Source: Lachnospiraceae bacterium (GTDB lineage: Bacteria; Bacillota; Clostridia; Lachnospirales; Lachnospiraceae). From it: a DNA stretch of 9,283 bases. Every line of letters begins with the position of its first letter. Position 1 is the stretch's first letter. Shown one piece after another: positions 1 to 6,573 of this stretch. The DNA lies in contig DPJQ01000036.1 in NCBI GenBank assembly GCA_003542935.1, positions 1 through 9,283 on the forward strand, written 5' to 3'. A program made the position numbers and the translations under genes. The notes beneath the pieces are model-generated. The model searched no databases, had not been told where the DNA came from, and saw only the letters and a list, made by a program, of their open reading frames with translations.

Positions 1-345
1 TATATACAGGTCAACATCAAAATCCGATGCCAATGAATTTACAACATTTTCCCATTCCTTGATTTCCTGAACCTCGTCAAGAAACAAATAGGTTTTGCCC
101 CCGGGCGATAGCTGTTCTTTTAGCTGAGTGTATATCTGCTTCGCCGTCATATCCTCATATTCCATTGAGTCAAAACGGCAGCTTATGATACGATCCGCCG
201 GGACATGCCGCTCCTTTTTCAGCTTTTCCATAATCATTTTCAGCATCGTAGACTTTCCGCAGCGGCGAACTCCGGTGAGGATTTTAACAAAGGGCGTATC
301 CGCATAAGCCATTATTTTATCTGCATACATTGGTCTGTAAATCAC
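1..345 (-). CDS. AAA-family ATPase (AAA_14/DUF4143 type), N-terminal part, cut by window start
   Basis: Reading the minus strand from GTG at 345 gives 115 residues up to the window edge with no stop. A Walker A P-loop of the form GVRRCGKS lies at residues 25-32. A Walker B-like stretch, YLFLDEVQEI, lies at about residues 86-95. This spacing, together with the LTGVRR lead-in and the DEVQ box, is typical of the AAA_14 ATPases that carry a DUF4143 domain at the C-terminus. That half is outside the window, so the full architecture is inferred. The GTG start is chosen because GGAGGTGG sits a few bases upstream (revcomp of 351-358); the next Met, six codons on, has no such site. The family is common and often multi-copy in Clostridia and Bacteroidetes; its role is poorly defined and no function beyond ATP binding can be claimed. 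The gene is visibly more A+T-rich than its neighbours and is transcribed away from them. Confidence 0.85.
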   Translation of the reverse strand, partial: MIYRPMYADKIMAYADTPFVKILTGVRRCGKSTMLKMIMEKLKKERHVPADRIISCRFDSMEYEDMTAKQIYTQLKEQLSPGGKTYLFLDEVQEIKEWENVVNSLASDFDVDLYI

Positions 346-371
346 GATAACCACCTCCAACTACAAAACAT

Positions 372-421
372 AACCGCAAATTACTTGAAAATTCAATATA
401 TGTTGCGGTTTATAACCGCAA
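372..421. promoter_or_regulatory. Palindromic operator-like repeats in front of the ATPase gene
   Basis: TTGCGGTT (403-410), spacer TAT, then AACCGCAA (414-421) form a perfect 8-bp inverted repeat. A second exact copy of AACCGCAA lies at 372-379, 42 bp (about four helical turns) from the first. A partial CTGCGGT occurs at 434-440. On the minus strand -10-like hexamers fall inside or next to the palindrome: TATAAA at 414-409 and TATATT at 400-395. A protein bound here would therefore sit on the ATPase promoter. The repeats are seen directly; the operator role is inferred, and the binding protein is unknown. Confidence 0.5.
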
Positions 422-499
422 AATTTTTGATATCTGCGGTGGACGACGGAAAGGACTTGCATTAATTTTCCCTTGGCATAGCACTGAGGAAATTCAAGA

Positions 500-528
500 T
501 TGAAGGAAACGTCCCTTTCTGTTATACT
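500..528 (+). promoter_or_regulatory. Sigma-A type promoter for the SGNH hydrolase / aldolase operon
   Basis: TTGAAG (500-505) is separated by exactly 17 bp from TATACT (523-528). The -10 is preceded by TG plus one base, giving an extended -10. Transcription should start near 535, leaving a leader of about 45 nt before the ATG at 581. This also rules out translation from a codon at 500, which would lie upstream of the transcript. Confidence 0.75.
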
Positions 529-565
529 TTGGGTCAGAATGAGAAGAGAAATTTTTTACAGAAAA

Positions 566-572
566 CGGAGGG
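566..572 (+). promoter_or_regulatory. Ribosome binding site that fixes the SGNH hydrolase start
   Basis: CGGAGGG ends 8 nt before the ATG at 581. No comparable site precedes the in-frame upstream TTG at 500, so the shorter protein is chosen. Confidence 0.8.
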
Positions 573-580
573 AAACAGAC

Positions 581-1219
581 ATGTCAAAACGAATTATGTG
601 CTTTGGGGATTCCAACACGTGGGGGGCCACACCGGCGGAGAATCTGCGGTATCCGGAGGATGTGCGCTGGACGGGCGTGCTGCAGAGAGAACTGGGGACA
701 GCGTACCGGGTGATCGAGGAGGGCCAGAACGGCAGGACGTCCCTGCTGGACGATCCCATGGAGGGGCGGCTTGGCGGCCTGCGGTATTTTGCGGCCTGCT
801 GCGAGTCCCAGGTTCCCCTGGATCTGATCATCCTGATGCTGGGTACCAATGACCTGAAAGCACGTTTCAACCTGGGGGCCAGGGTGATCGCCAACGGGTT
901 GAAACGTTATCTGGATGTGCTCAAGGTGGTTCCCATGGCCGGGGAGACGCCGAAGGTGCTGCTGGTATCGCCGATCCTGATCTCTCCCGATTACAGGAAC
1001 CATACCCTGTTTTCGGACATGTTCGGCGAGGATGCGGATGTGCGGTCGGAAAAACTGGCGGAGGCTTATCGGGAGATGGCCGAGGAGACGGGGATCGAGT
1101 GGCTCAATGCGGCGCAGTACGCCAAGGCGTCTCCGAAGGACGGCGTCCATATGGAGGCGGAGGAACACGGAAAGCTGGGAATGGCCATGGCGGAGAAGGT
1201 AAGGCAGATCCTGGGGTAA
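581..1219 (+). CDS. SGNH/GDSL-family hydrolase (arylesterase-like), cytosolic
   Basis: The protein is 212 residues and has all four SGNH blocks. Block I is GDSNTWG with nucleophile Ser11. Block II is the EEGQNGR stretch at about residues 46-52, with Gly48 or Gly51 and Asn50. Block III is GTND at 88-91 with Asn90. Block V is DGVH at 187-190, giving catalytic Asp187 and His190. GDSxTWG and the overall length resemble the SGNH arylesterases/acyltransferases such as Mycobacterium smegmatis MsAcT, which act on small acyl esters. There is no signal peptide or membrane segment, so it should act in the cytoplasm. The in-frame extension back to 500 is rejected because the promoter lies inside it and a good binding site precedes 581. 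The next gene follows after 27 nt with its own binding site, indicating an operon. The natural ester is unknown; a xylo-oligosaccharide deacetylase is possible from the neighbourhood but unproven. Confidence 0.88.
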   Translation: MSKRIMCFGDSNTWGATPAENLRYPEDVRWTGVLQRELGTAYRVIEEGQNGRTSLLDDPMEGRLGGLRYFAACCESQVPLDLIILMLGTNDLKARFNLGARVIANGLKRYLDVLKVVPMAGETPKVLLVSPILISPDYRNHTLFSDMFGEDADVRSEKLAEAYREMAEETGIEWLNAAQYAKASPKDGVHMEAEEHGKLGMAMAEKVRQILG

Positions 1220-1246
1220 GCGTACTATAATCAAGAAGGAGAAAAC

Positions 1247-2272
1247 ATGCTGAGCTTTGTCAATGATTATTCCGAGGGGGCCCACGAGAAGCTGCTGCAG
1301 CGCCTGGTGGAGACCAACAGGGAGAGCCTGGACGGCTACGGGGCCGACAGATACAGCGAATCCGCGAAACAGAAGATCCGGGCGGCCTGTGCCTGCGACC
1401 GGGCCGATGTGTATTTTCTGGCGGGAGGCACCCAGACGAACCAGGTGGTCATCGACGCGCTGCTGGACAAGTATGAGGGTGTGGTGGCGGCGTCGACGGG
1501 ACACATCCACACCCATGAGGCCGGGGCCGTCGAACACACGGGCCATAAGATACTGGAAATTCCCCACAAAGAGGGGAAACTGATACCGGATGCCCTGGAG
1601 AAATACCTGAAAGCTTTTTACCAGGATGAAAATCATGAGCATATGGTGTTCCCGGGCATGGTGTACATATCCCATCCCACCGAGTACGGGACGCTCTACA
1701 CGAAACAGGAGCTGCAGAGACTGTCTGAGATCTGCGGGGAGTACGCCGTACCTCTGTACATGGACGGTGCACGGCTGGGCTACGGGCTGGCCTGTCCGGA
1801 TACGGACGTGACGCTGCCGGATGTGGCCGAATATTGCGATGTATTCTATATCGGCGGGACGAAGGTGGGCGCCCTGTGCGGGGAGGCGGTGGTGTTTACG
1901 AAAGAAAATACGCCCCGCCATTTTGTGAATCTGCTGAAAAAGCACGGCGCCCTGCTGGCCAAGGGGCGGCTGCCGGGCATCCAGTTTGATGCGCTGTTTA
2001 CGGACGGGCTGTATCTCGAGCTGGGCCGCCATGCTATACGCATGGCGGGGATCCTGCGGAAAGCTTTTGAGGAAAAAGGATATACTTTTTACATTCAGTC
2101 GCCCACCAATCAGCTGTTTATCGTTCTGGAAAACGGACAGATGGAACGGCTGAAAGAAAAGGTCAGATTCAGTTTTTGGGAAAAGTATGATGACGGCCAC
2201 ACGGTGGTGCGCTTTGCCACCAGCTGGGCTACGGAGGAGAGGGCGGTGCGGGAATTGACCGCGCTGCTGTAA
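1247..2272 (+). CDS. PLP-dependent threonine aldolase / beta-eliminating lyase family protein (low-specificity L-threonine aldolase-like)
   Basis: The protein is 341 residues, the usual size for fold-type I threonine aldolases (PF01212), which cleave L-threonine or allo-threonine to glycine and acetaldehyde using PLP. Visible family features are AGGTQTN (59-65), the phosphate-binding turn; HTHEAGAVE (88-96), with the His that should stack on the PLP ring; MDGARL (172-177), with Asp173 to contact the pyridine nitrogen; and GGTKVGAL (203-210), with Lys206 as the Schiff-base lysine. This GGTK motif marks the clostridial branch, which differs from the E. coli LtaE type, so the substrate is less certain than the fold and could be another beta-hydroxy amino acid. 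The ATG at 1247 follows AAGAAGGAG (1233-1241) at 5 nt. It is the second gene of the operon that starts near 535. No terminator is visible after the stop. Confidence 0.87.
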   Translation: MLSFVNDYSEGAHEKLLQRLVETNRESLDGYGADRYSESAKQKIRAACACDRADVYFLAGGTQTNQVVIDALLDKYEGVVAASTGHIHTHEAGAVEHTGHKILEIPHKEGKLIPDALEKYLKAFYQDENHEHMVFPGMVYISHPTEYGTLYTKQELQRLSEICGEYAVPLYMDGARLGYGLACPDTDVTLPDVAEYCDVFYIGGTKVGALCGEAVVFTKENTPRHFVNLLKKHGALLAKGRLPGIQFDALFTDGLYLELGRHAIRMAGILRKAFEEKGYTFYIQSPTNQLFIVLENGQMERLKEKVRFSFWEKYDDGHTVVRFATSWATEERAVRELTALL

Positions 2273-2282
2273 TGTCTTTAAA
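2255..2282 (+). promoter_or_regulatory. Weak candidate promoter for the AraC regulator gene
   Basis: TTGACC (2255-2260) lies 16 bp upstream of TTTAAA (2277-2282). The -35 matches 5 of 6 and the -10 matches 4 of 6. It overlaps the last codons of the aldolase gene. No better promoter is seen in the 90 bp before the regulator, and read-through from the upstream operon is an equally good explanation. Confidence 0.3.
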
Positions 2283-2351
2283 ACTCGCGCATCCATTTCC
2301 GGAGCCCATAGAAGAAAAAATCTGGCCCGGGAGAGGTTGCTTATTGAAGAG

Positions 2352-2356
2352 GGAGG
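2352..2356 (+). promoter_or_regulatory. Ribosome binding site that decides the AraC-type start
   Basis: GGAGG touches the ATG at 2357, leaving no spacer. It lies 6 nt before the ATG at 2363, the normal distance. The second ATG is therefore the likely start. Confidence 0.7.
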
Positions 2357-2362
2357 ATGTTT

Positions 2363-3199
2363 ATGCGCCACGAGATCGTATCCAGGAATCCTGATATTGA
2401 AGTGCGCTTTTATCTTTCCAAAGATATGGGCAGTTATGTGACGCCCCATTGGCATAACGATCTGGAGATTGTCTATGTGTTGGAAGGCAGCATTACCATG
2501 ACTTTTGAAAGCCGGAAAAAGACGATTGCATCAGGTGAGTTTATCATTGTCAATTCGCGGGTTGTCCACTCGGTGCTGGCCACAGAAAACAGGGCCTTTG
2601 TCCTGCAGGTGCCTCTGGAGGTTCTGACTAAATATGTGTCCGGAGTGGAACAGTACCATTTTGAGGTGGACATGAAGCCCGCAAGCAGCGTGGAACAGAC
2701 AAAGCTGGAGAAAGTAAAAAAGATTTTCCGGGACATGTATGCGGTCTATGATATACGGCCGGAGGGGTATCTGTTGAAATTTAACAGTTTACTGTATGAC
2801 CTTTTGTTTACGCTGATCCATTCATATGCTGTGCGGATCGGGGAAAACCGTGTTGATCAAAATGACCGTTACCTGATGAAGCTTGGCGAGGTTGTCACGT
2901 ATCTGAAAGAGCATCATCGGGAAAAGTGTACAGTAAGTGAGGTGGCCGGGAAATTCGGGTACAGCGGTGATTATCTGGCCCGCATTTTTAAGAAATATAT
3001 CGGGATGTCAATGACGGATTATCTCTACGCCGTGCGCGTGACCAGTGTCTATACTGACCTGGTCGGCACGGATAAGAGCATCAATGAAATATTCGATGCG
3101 CATGGCTGCACGAATTACCGTGTCGCCATGCGGGTGTTCAAGGAAAAATATGGCTGTACGCCAAAGGAAAAAAGAAATTTTTTGAGGGCGGTTCCGTGA
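2363..3199 (+). CDS. AraC/XylS-family transcriptional regulator with N-terminal cupin domain
   Basis: The protein is 278 residues and has the two-domain layout of sugar-responsive AraC regulators. Residues 20-90 form a cupin-type sensor: the TPHWHNDLEIVYVLEG stretch (27-42) carries His29 and His31, and His69 follows in the SRVVHS turn. Residues about 175-275 form the DNA-binding domain. Helix-turn-helix 1 is canonical (TVSEVAGKFGYSGDYLARIFKKYIG, 190-214). Helix-turn-helix 2 (about 239-264) is less standard, with AHGCTNYRVAMRVFKEKYG in place of the usual GF-x-D/S-xx-YF pattern, but the CTP motif after it is kept. Start 2363 is preferred over 2357 on binding-site spacing. The gene lies 143 nt upstream of a pentoside symporter and beta-xylosidase in the same direction, so it is probably their activator, responding to xylose or a xyloside. 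The ligand is inferred from context only. Confidence 0.88.
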   Translation: MRHEIVSRNPDIEVRFYLSKDMGSYVTPHWHNDLEIVYVLEGSITMTFESRKKTIASGEFIIVNSRVVHSVLATENRAFVLQVPLEVLTKYVSGVEQYHFEVDMKPASSVEQTKLEKVKKIFRDMYAVYDIRPEGYLLKFNSLLYDLLFTLIHSYAVRIGENRVDQNDRYLMKLGEVVTYLKEHHREKCTVSEVAGKFGYSGDYLARIFKKYIGMSMTDYLYAVRVTSVYTDLVGTDKSINEIFDAHGCTNYRVAMRVFKEKYGCTPKEKRNFLRAVP

Positions 3200-3239
3200 T
3201 CAGGTCGGAATCGTCCTATTTTTCTGCCGGGATAGTGGG

Positions 3240-3268
3240 TAAAAAAGGAGGGGGAAAACGGTTACAAT
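3240..3268 (+). promoter_or_regulatory. Promoter of the symporter / beta-xylosidase operon, good -10 and poor -35
   Basis: TACAAT (3263-3268) is a good -10. At the 17-bp position the -35 would be TAAAAA (3240-3245), which matches only 3 of 6, and 16 or 18 bp is no better. A weak -35 is what an activator-dependent promoter looks like and fits control by the AraC protein encoded just upstream. No clear direct-repeat operator for that protein was found. Confidence 0.5.
3253..3266 (+). promoter_or_regulatory. cre-like site (CcpA catabolite repression) overlapping the -10
   Basis: GGAAAACGGTTACA compared with the cre consensus TGWAARCGYTWNCW matches at 12 of 14 positions, including the central CG and the AAA and TTxC flanks. 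The mismatches are the first base and the Y after CG. It overlaps the TACAAT box, so bound CcpA would block RNA polymerase. The match is seen in the sequence; CcpA control is inferred from how Firmicutes sugar operons are regulated. Confidence 0.5.
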
Positions 3269-3327
3269 AGATTCATAAATGATAGCTGCAAAGGCGCCGG
3301 ACAGTTATGAGAAACTATTTATACAAG

Positions 3328-3333
3328 AGGAGG
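3328..3333 (+). promoter_or_regulatory. Ribosome binding site that decides the symporter start
   Basis: AGGAGG lies 9 nt before the ATG at 3343 but only 3 nt before the ATG at 3337, and it is downstream of the ATG at 3307. Start 3343 is the best fit, 3337 is possible, and 3307 is unlikely. Confidence 0.65.
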
Positions 3334-3342
3334 AAAATGACA

Positions 3343-4716
3343 ATGGATCAAGGTAACAAATTGACTTTCAGAAAAATCGTTGAGCGTTTTTCCTATGGCT
3401 GCGGTGATTTCGGGTGTAATATCATATACACAGCCATGTCGGCGTTCTTGATGTTCTATTATTCGGATTACGCAGGGGTGAATACTCTGGCGGTGGGAAC
3501 GATCATGCTGGTTTCCCGGGTGTTTGACGGCGTCAGCGATATTATCATGGGCATCATTGTAGACCGTACAAAATCCCGTTTCGGAAAGGCACGGCCCTGG
3601 CTTTTGCGGATGTGCGTTCCGTTTGCCCTGTCAGGTATCCTGCTGTTCTCCGTCCCGGCCGGGATGTCCGAGGCGGCAAAGCTGGTGTATGTATTCATCA
3701 CCTATAACCTGACTTCCACAGTGATCTACACGGCCATTAATGTTCCGTATTCATCTTTAAACGCGCTGATGACCCAGGATCCTTATGAGCGTTCCATACT
3801 CAGTATTTTCCGCAATGTACTGGCTACCTGCGGTACGCTGCTGATCAATCTGGTGACCCTGCCGTTGGTGAGGGCTTTCGGCGACAACGCTTCGGCGTGG
3901 ACAAAAGCTTTTGTAGTACTCGGAGTGTTGGCGGTTGCAGCATTTTTGATCAATTTTGCCGGGACGAAGGAGCGTGTGAAACCTGCCTCGGCGGAGAACG
4001 GGGAGACTCGGGCTGTTCCCGTGAAGGAGGGGATACTGGCCCTGTTTAAAAATAAATACTGGATCATGATGACCTGTGTGCTGGCTCTGTTTTTTCTCTA
4101 TTATGCGATCAACGGAGGAACCACCGTCTATTATGCAAAGGAAATCCTCGGGGATGAAAATCTGGTGGGTACGATCAACGGTATCTACAATGCGATCCAG
4201 ATCATCGGTATGTTCCTGATCGCTGTTCTGGTAAAGAAATACGGAAAAAGGAATGTATTTTCCATTGGCCTGGTACTGGCTGCTGCGGGTATGCTGATTC
4301 TTGAATTTGGCGGCGGTTCCATGCCGGTTATCATCGTTTCAAGCCTGATCCGCGGCATCGGAAATGCCTGCGGCGGTGCGACCATGTGGGCCATGGTTTC
4401 GGACACGATTGATTACGGCGAATGGAAAACGGGATACCGTACAGAGGGGCTGGTCAACAGCGCATGCAGCTTTGGCTATAAAATAGGGAACGGTATCGGC
4501 TCGGCCCTGTTGGGATTGATCCTGGAGATCGGCGGTTATGTGGGGTCAGCCTCTGTACAGGCGGCTTCCGCAGTGACTGCCATCCGCGTTTGTTTTGTAT
4601 GGATTCCCATTGCCGTGTTTGCCGGATGCTTTATTATTCTGCGGTTTTATCATCTGGATGAGGAATTTTCCGGTATCATAGATGATTTACAGAAACGCGC
4701 CGCGGGGGTAAAATAA
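3343..4716 (+). CDS. GPH-family (MelB-like) glycoside/pentoside:cation symporter, MFS fold
   Basis: The protein is about 457 residues with roughly twelve hydrophobic segments, placing it in the cytoplasmic membrane. Two family signatures are clear. The first is FDGVSDIIMG followed by DRTKSRFGKARPW (residues 61-86); Asp62 and Asp66 align with the cation-site Asp55 and Asp59 of E. coli MelB. The second is DTIDYGEWKTGYRTEG (354-369), the GPH motif of the second half. The N-terminal YGCGDFG (18-24) matches the MelB sugar-site helix, with Asp22 in place of Asp19. The family couples uptake of glycosides, pentosides or hexuronides to H+ or Na+. A beta-xylosidase starts 64 nt downstream and an AraC regulator lies upstream, so the likely cargo is xylobiose or another xyloside, as for XynT-type transporters. 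Cargo and coupling ion are inferred. The start follows the AGGAGG at 3328-3333. Confidence 0.9.
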   Translation: MDQGNKLTFRKIVERFSYGCGDFGCNIIYTAMSAFLMFYYSDYAGVNTLAVGTIMLVSRVFDGVSDIIMGIIVDRTKSRFGKARPWLLRMCVPFALSGILLFSVPAGMSEAAKLVYVFITYNLTSTVIYTAINVPYSSLNALMTQDPYERSILSIFRNVLATCGTLLINLVTLPLVRAFGDNASAWTKAFVVLGVLAVAAFLINFAGTKERVKPASAENGETRAVPVKEGILALFKNKYWIMMTCVLALFFLYYAINGGTTVYYAKEILGDENLVGTINGIYNAIQIIGMFLIAVLVKKYGKRNVFSIGLVLAAAGMLILEFGGGSMPVIIVSSLIRGIGNACGGATMWAMVSDTIDYGEWKTGYRTEGLVNSACSFGYKIGNGIGSALLGLILEIGGYVGSASVQAASAVTAIRVCFVWIPIAVFAGCFIILRFYHLDEEFSGIIDDLQKRAAGVK

Positions 4717-4780
4717 ACGGTACGGCCGAAAATATTGTGTGAGCATATACATAGGAACGAAAGAAAGGAAAATCAGTGCT

Positions 4781-6427
4781 ATGATATATAATCCTGTTTT
4801 TAAAGGATTCAATCCGGATCCCTGTATCTGTAGAAAAGGTGACGATTACTATGTGGCGGTTTCCTCTTTTGAATGGTTTCCCGGCATTCCGGTATATCAT
4901 TCAAAAGATCTGAAAAACTGGGAGCTGTATACGCATGTGCTGACAGACGATGAGAAGGTGGAGCTGAGAAAGCTCCCCAGCGCCAAAGGGATCTGGGCGC
5001 CCTGTCTGACTTACTGTGAGGCGGAGGATCTGTTTTATGTGGTTTATGGCGTGATGAACTCCATGAATGCCCGTTATTTTGACGTGGACAATTTCGTGAT
5101 TACGGCAAAGGATATCCGTGGGCCGTGGAGCGAGCCGGTGTATCTGCATTCTGCCGGATTTGACGCATCCATATTCCATGATGACGACGGGCGCAAATAT
5201 GTGGTATCCCTGGAGTGGGAGACCCGGGAGGGATATGAAAAACCGGGGGAGATCTGCATGGTGGAATATGACCCGGGGAAAAAAGAAGTCGTCGGCTATC
5301 CGAAAAGGATCTGGCGCGGCGGTACGGACAGAGGATGCATCGAGGCGCCCCATCTGACAAAGCGGGGGAAATATTATTATATTATGTGCGCCGAGGGCGG
5401 TACCGGGTACAATCACTGTGTAACCATGGGGCGGTCGGCAAATGTCTGGGGGCCTTATGAGAGAGATCCCATGAACCCGATACTGACCAGTCAGCCGGGG
5501 GAGTCCAATGAACGGCATGACCCGGATCACCTGAAACCGCAATATTACAATCCCGGTTCCGTGCTGCAAAAATCCGGCCATGGAAGTTATGTGGATCTGC
5601 CTAATGGGGAAACCTATCTTATGTTTCATTGCTCCAGACCTTTTGTGCCGGAATTGTGCTGCACGCTGGGGCGTGAGACTGCCATCCAGAAGATGGTGTG
5701 GACGGAGGATGGCTGGCTCCGCACGGCGGACGGGGACAGGCTGGCGAAAGAAACGGTAAAAGAACCAAAGCTTCCGGAAGTAAGGATGCCCCAGATACCG
5801 GATCTCGACAACTTTGATTCGGAAGAACTGGGCTTGCAGTATTATTCGCCCAGGATTATGCCCCGGAGTTTTATTGATTTGAAAGCCCGTCCCGGTTATC
5901 TGCGTATGAGAGGCCAGGAAGCCCGGACATCCCTGAACCGTGTCAGTATCCTTGCCCGCAAGCTGACCAGTGTGTATGCCACCGCCACCACGAAAATGGA
6001 ATATAAGCCGGAGGTATACCAGCAGAGCGCAGGACTGATCCTCTACTATGACAATATGAACTATGTCAATTTGAGGAAATATTACAGCCAGACGCTGGGG
6101 CAGAGCGCCCTGTCCATCGTTCATCTGGAAAACGGTGAAAAGACGGAGATGGTGGATACCCGGGTCGCCATCCCGGATATTCCCATATATCTGCGCCTGG
6201 AGCTTGAGGGACGAAAATTCCATTTCTCGTGGAGCTATGACGGGGAAAACTATACGCCCATCGGCGGTGATTTTGACACGGCGAAATTCTCCGATGAATA
6301 TTGTAAGTACGGGGAATTTACAGGCACATTCGTAGGCATGACATGTGCTGACCGGGCCATGCACAGGCATTATGCGGACTTTGATTTCTTTGAGTATGTG
6401 GCAGATGAGGATAGGTCTGTAGAGTAG
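4781..6427 (+). CDS. xynB: Intracellular GH43 beta-xylosidase (subfamily 11-like)
   Basis: The protein is 548 residues, close to the 538 of the Selenomonas ruminantium beta-xylosidase SXA. The five-bladed propeller spans about residues 1-325. Its catalytic triad is visible: Asp13 in NPDPC (general base), Asp128 in GFDAS (pKa modulator) and Glu188 in EAPHL (general acid), against D14, D127 and E186 in SXA. His267 in KSGHGS and Arg298 in GRETAIQK match conserved active-site residues. Residues about 340-545 form the beta-sandwich domain of long GH43 enzymes, which closes the pocket and favours exo-action on xylobiose. There is no signal peptide, so it works in the cytoplasm on sugars brought in by the symporter encoded 64 nt upstream. 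ATG 4781 is chosen because AAAGGAA lies 10 nt before it; the GTG at 4739 has no site. Side activity on arabinofuranosides is common in this group, so bifunctionality is possible. Confidence 0.9.
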   Translation: MIYNPVFKGFNPDPCICRKGDDYYVAVSSFEWFPGIPVYHSKDLKNWELYTHVLTDDEKVELRKLPSAKGIWAPCLTYCEAEDLFYVVYGVMNSMNARYFDVDNFVITAKDIRGPWSEPVYLHSAGFDASIFHDDDGRKYVVSLEWETREGYEKPGEICMVEYDPGKKEVVGYPKRIWRGGTDRGCIEAPHLTKRGKYYYIMCAEGGTGYNHCVTMGRSANVWGPYERDPMNPILTSQPGESNERHDPDHLKPQYYNPGSVLQKSGHGSYVDLPNGETYLMFHCSRPFVPELCCTLGRETAIQKMVWTEDGWLRTADGDRLAKETVKEPKLPEVRMPQIPDLDNFDSEELGLQYYSPRIMPRSFIDLKARPGYLRMRGQEARTSLNRVSILARKLTSVYATATTKMEYKPEVYQQSAGLILYYDNMNYVNLRKYYSQTLGQSALSIVHLENGEKTEMVDTRVAIPDIPIYLRLELEGRKFHFSWSYDGENYTPIGGDFDTAKFSDEYCKYGEFTGTFVGMTCADRAMHRHYADFDFFEYVADEDRSVE

Positions 6428-6434
6428 AACGGAA

Positions 6435-6461
6435 AACAGTTCGGCCGGAGGCTGAACTGTT
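6435..6461 (+). other. 12-bp hairpin after the beta-xylosidase gene, without a U-tract
   Basis: AACAGTTCGGCC (6435-6446), loop GGA, and GGCTGAACTGTT (6450-6461) pair along 12 positions with one G-U wobble. On the plus strand only TTACC follows, so it is not a standard intrinsic terminator for the operon. On the minus strand it would be followed by a short T-run, but no gene ends there from that side. It begins 7 nt after the stop codon and may protect the 3' end of the xyloside operon mRNA or act as a weak terminator. Confidence 0.6.
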
Positions 6462-6503
6462 ACCGGGCGGTTATGGATTTCCGTGATTTCATTCGTTTTT
6501 CTA

Positions 6504-6532
6504 TTGCTGTTTTTTCTCATGTTGATTATAAT
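6504..6532 (+). promoter_or_regulatory. carB: Near-consensus sigma-A promoter for carB
   Basis: TTGCTG (6504-6509), a 17-bp spacer and a perfect TATAAT (6527-6532) are followed by a run of seven A. Initiation is expected near 6538-6540, giving a leader of only about 50 nt. That is too short for a PyrR-type attenuator, and no PyrR-binding loop or clear ARG box is seen. Confidence 0.75.
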
Positions 6533-6533
6533 A

Positions 6534-6573
6534 AAAAAAGCAGACGCGCAGATGGGCTGTGCGCCTGTTTTTT
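6534..6573 (+). terminator. Intrinsic terminator hairpin just upstream of carB
   Basis: CAGACGCGCAG (6541-6551), loop ATGGG, and CTGTGCGCCTG (6557-6567) pair with one A-C mismatch and one G-U wobble. Six T follow (6568-6573) and can pair with the A-run at 6534-6539. This is a good terminator for transcripts coming from the xyloside operon. It ends 17 nt before the carB start codon and lies downstream of the carB promoter, so it is also inside the carB leader. Confidence 0.75.

Noticed and set aside
368..396. TTGAAT-17-TTATGT as a minus-strand promoter for the ATPase
   Set aside because: The -10 matches only 2 of 6; the A/T-rich hexamers in and next to the palindrome are better, though none is convincing.
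505..520. Small inverted repeat (AAGG...CCTT) between the -35 and -10 of the hydrolase promoter
   Set aside because: Only four paired bases; well within chance.
500..580. 27-residue N-terminal extension of the SGNH hydrolase
   Set aside because: It contains the -35 and -10 boxes and no binding site; the GDS motif lies at the normal distance from the ATG at 581.
584..2455. 623-codon open frame on the minus strand across the hydrolase and aldolase genes
   Set aside because: It is antisense to two genes with complete family motifs, has no recognisable domain and is explained by codon bias that avoids TTA, CTA and TCA in the sense strand.
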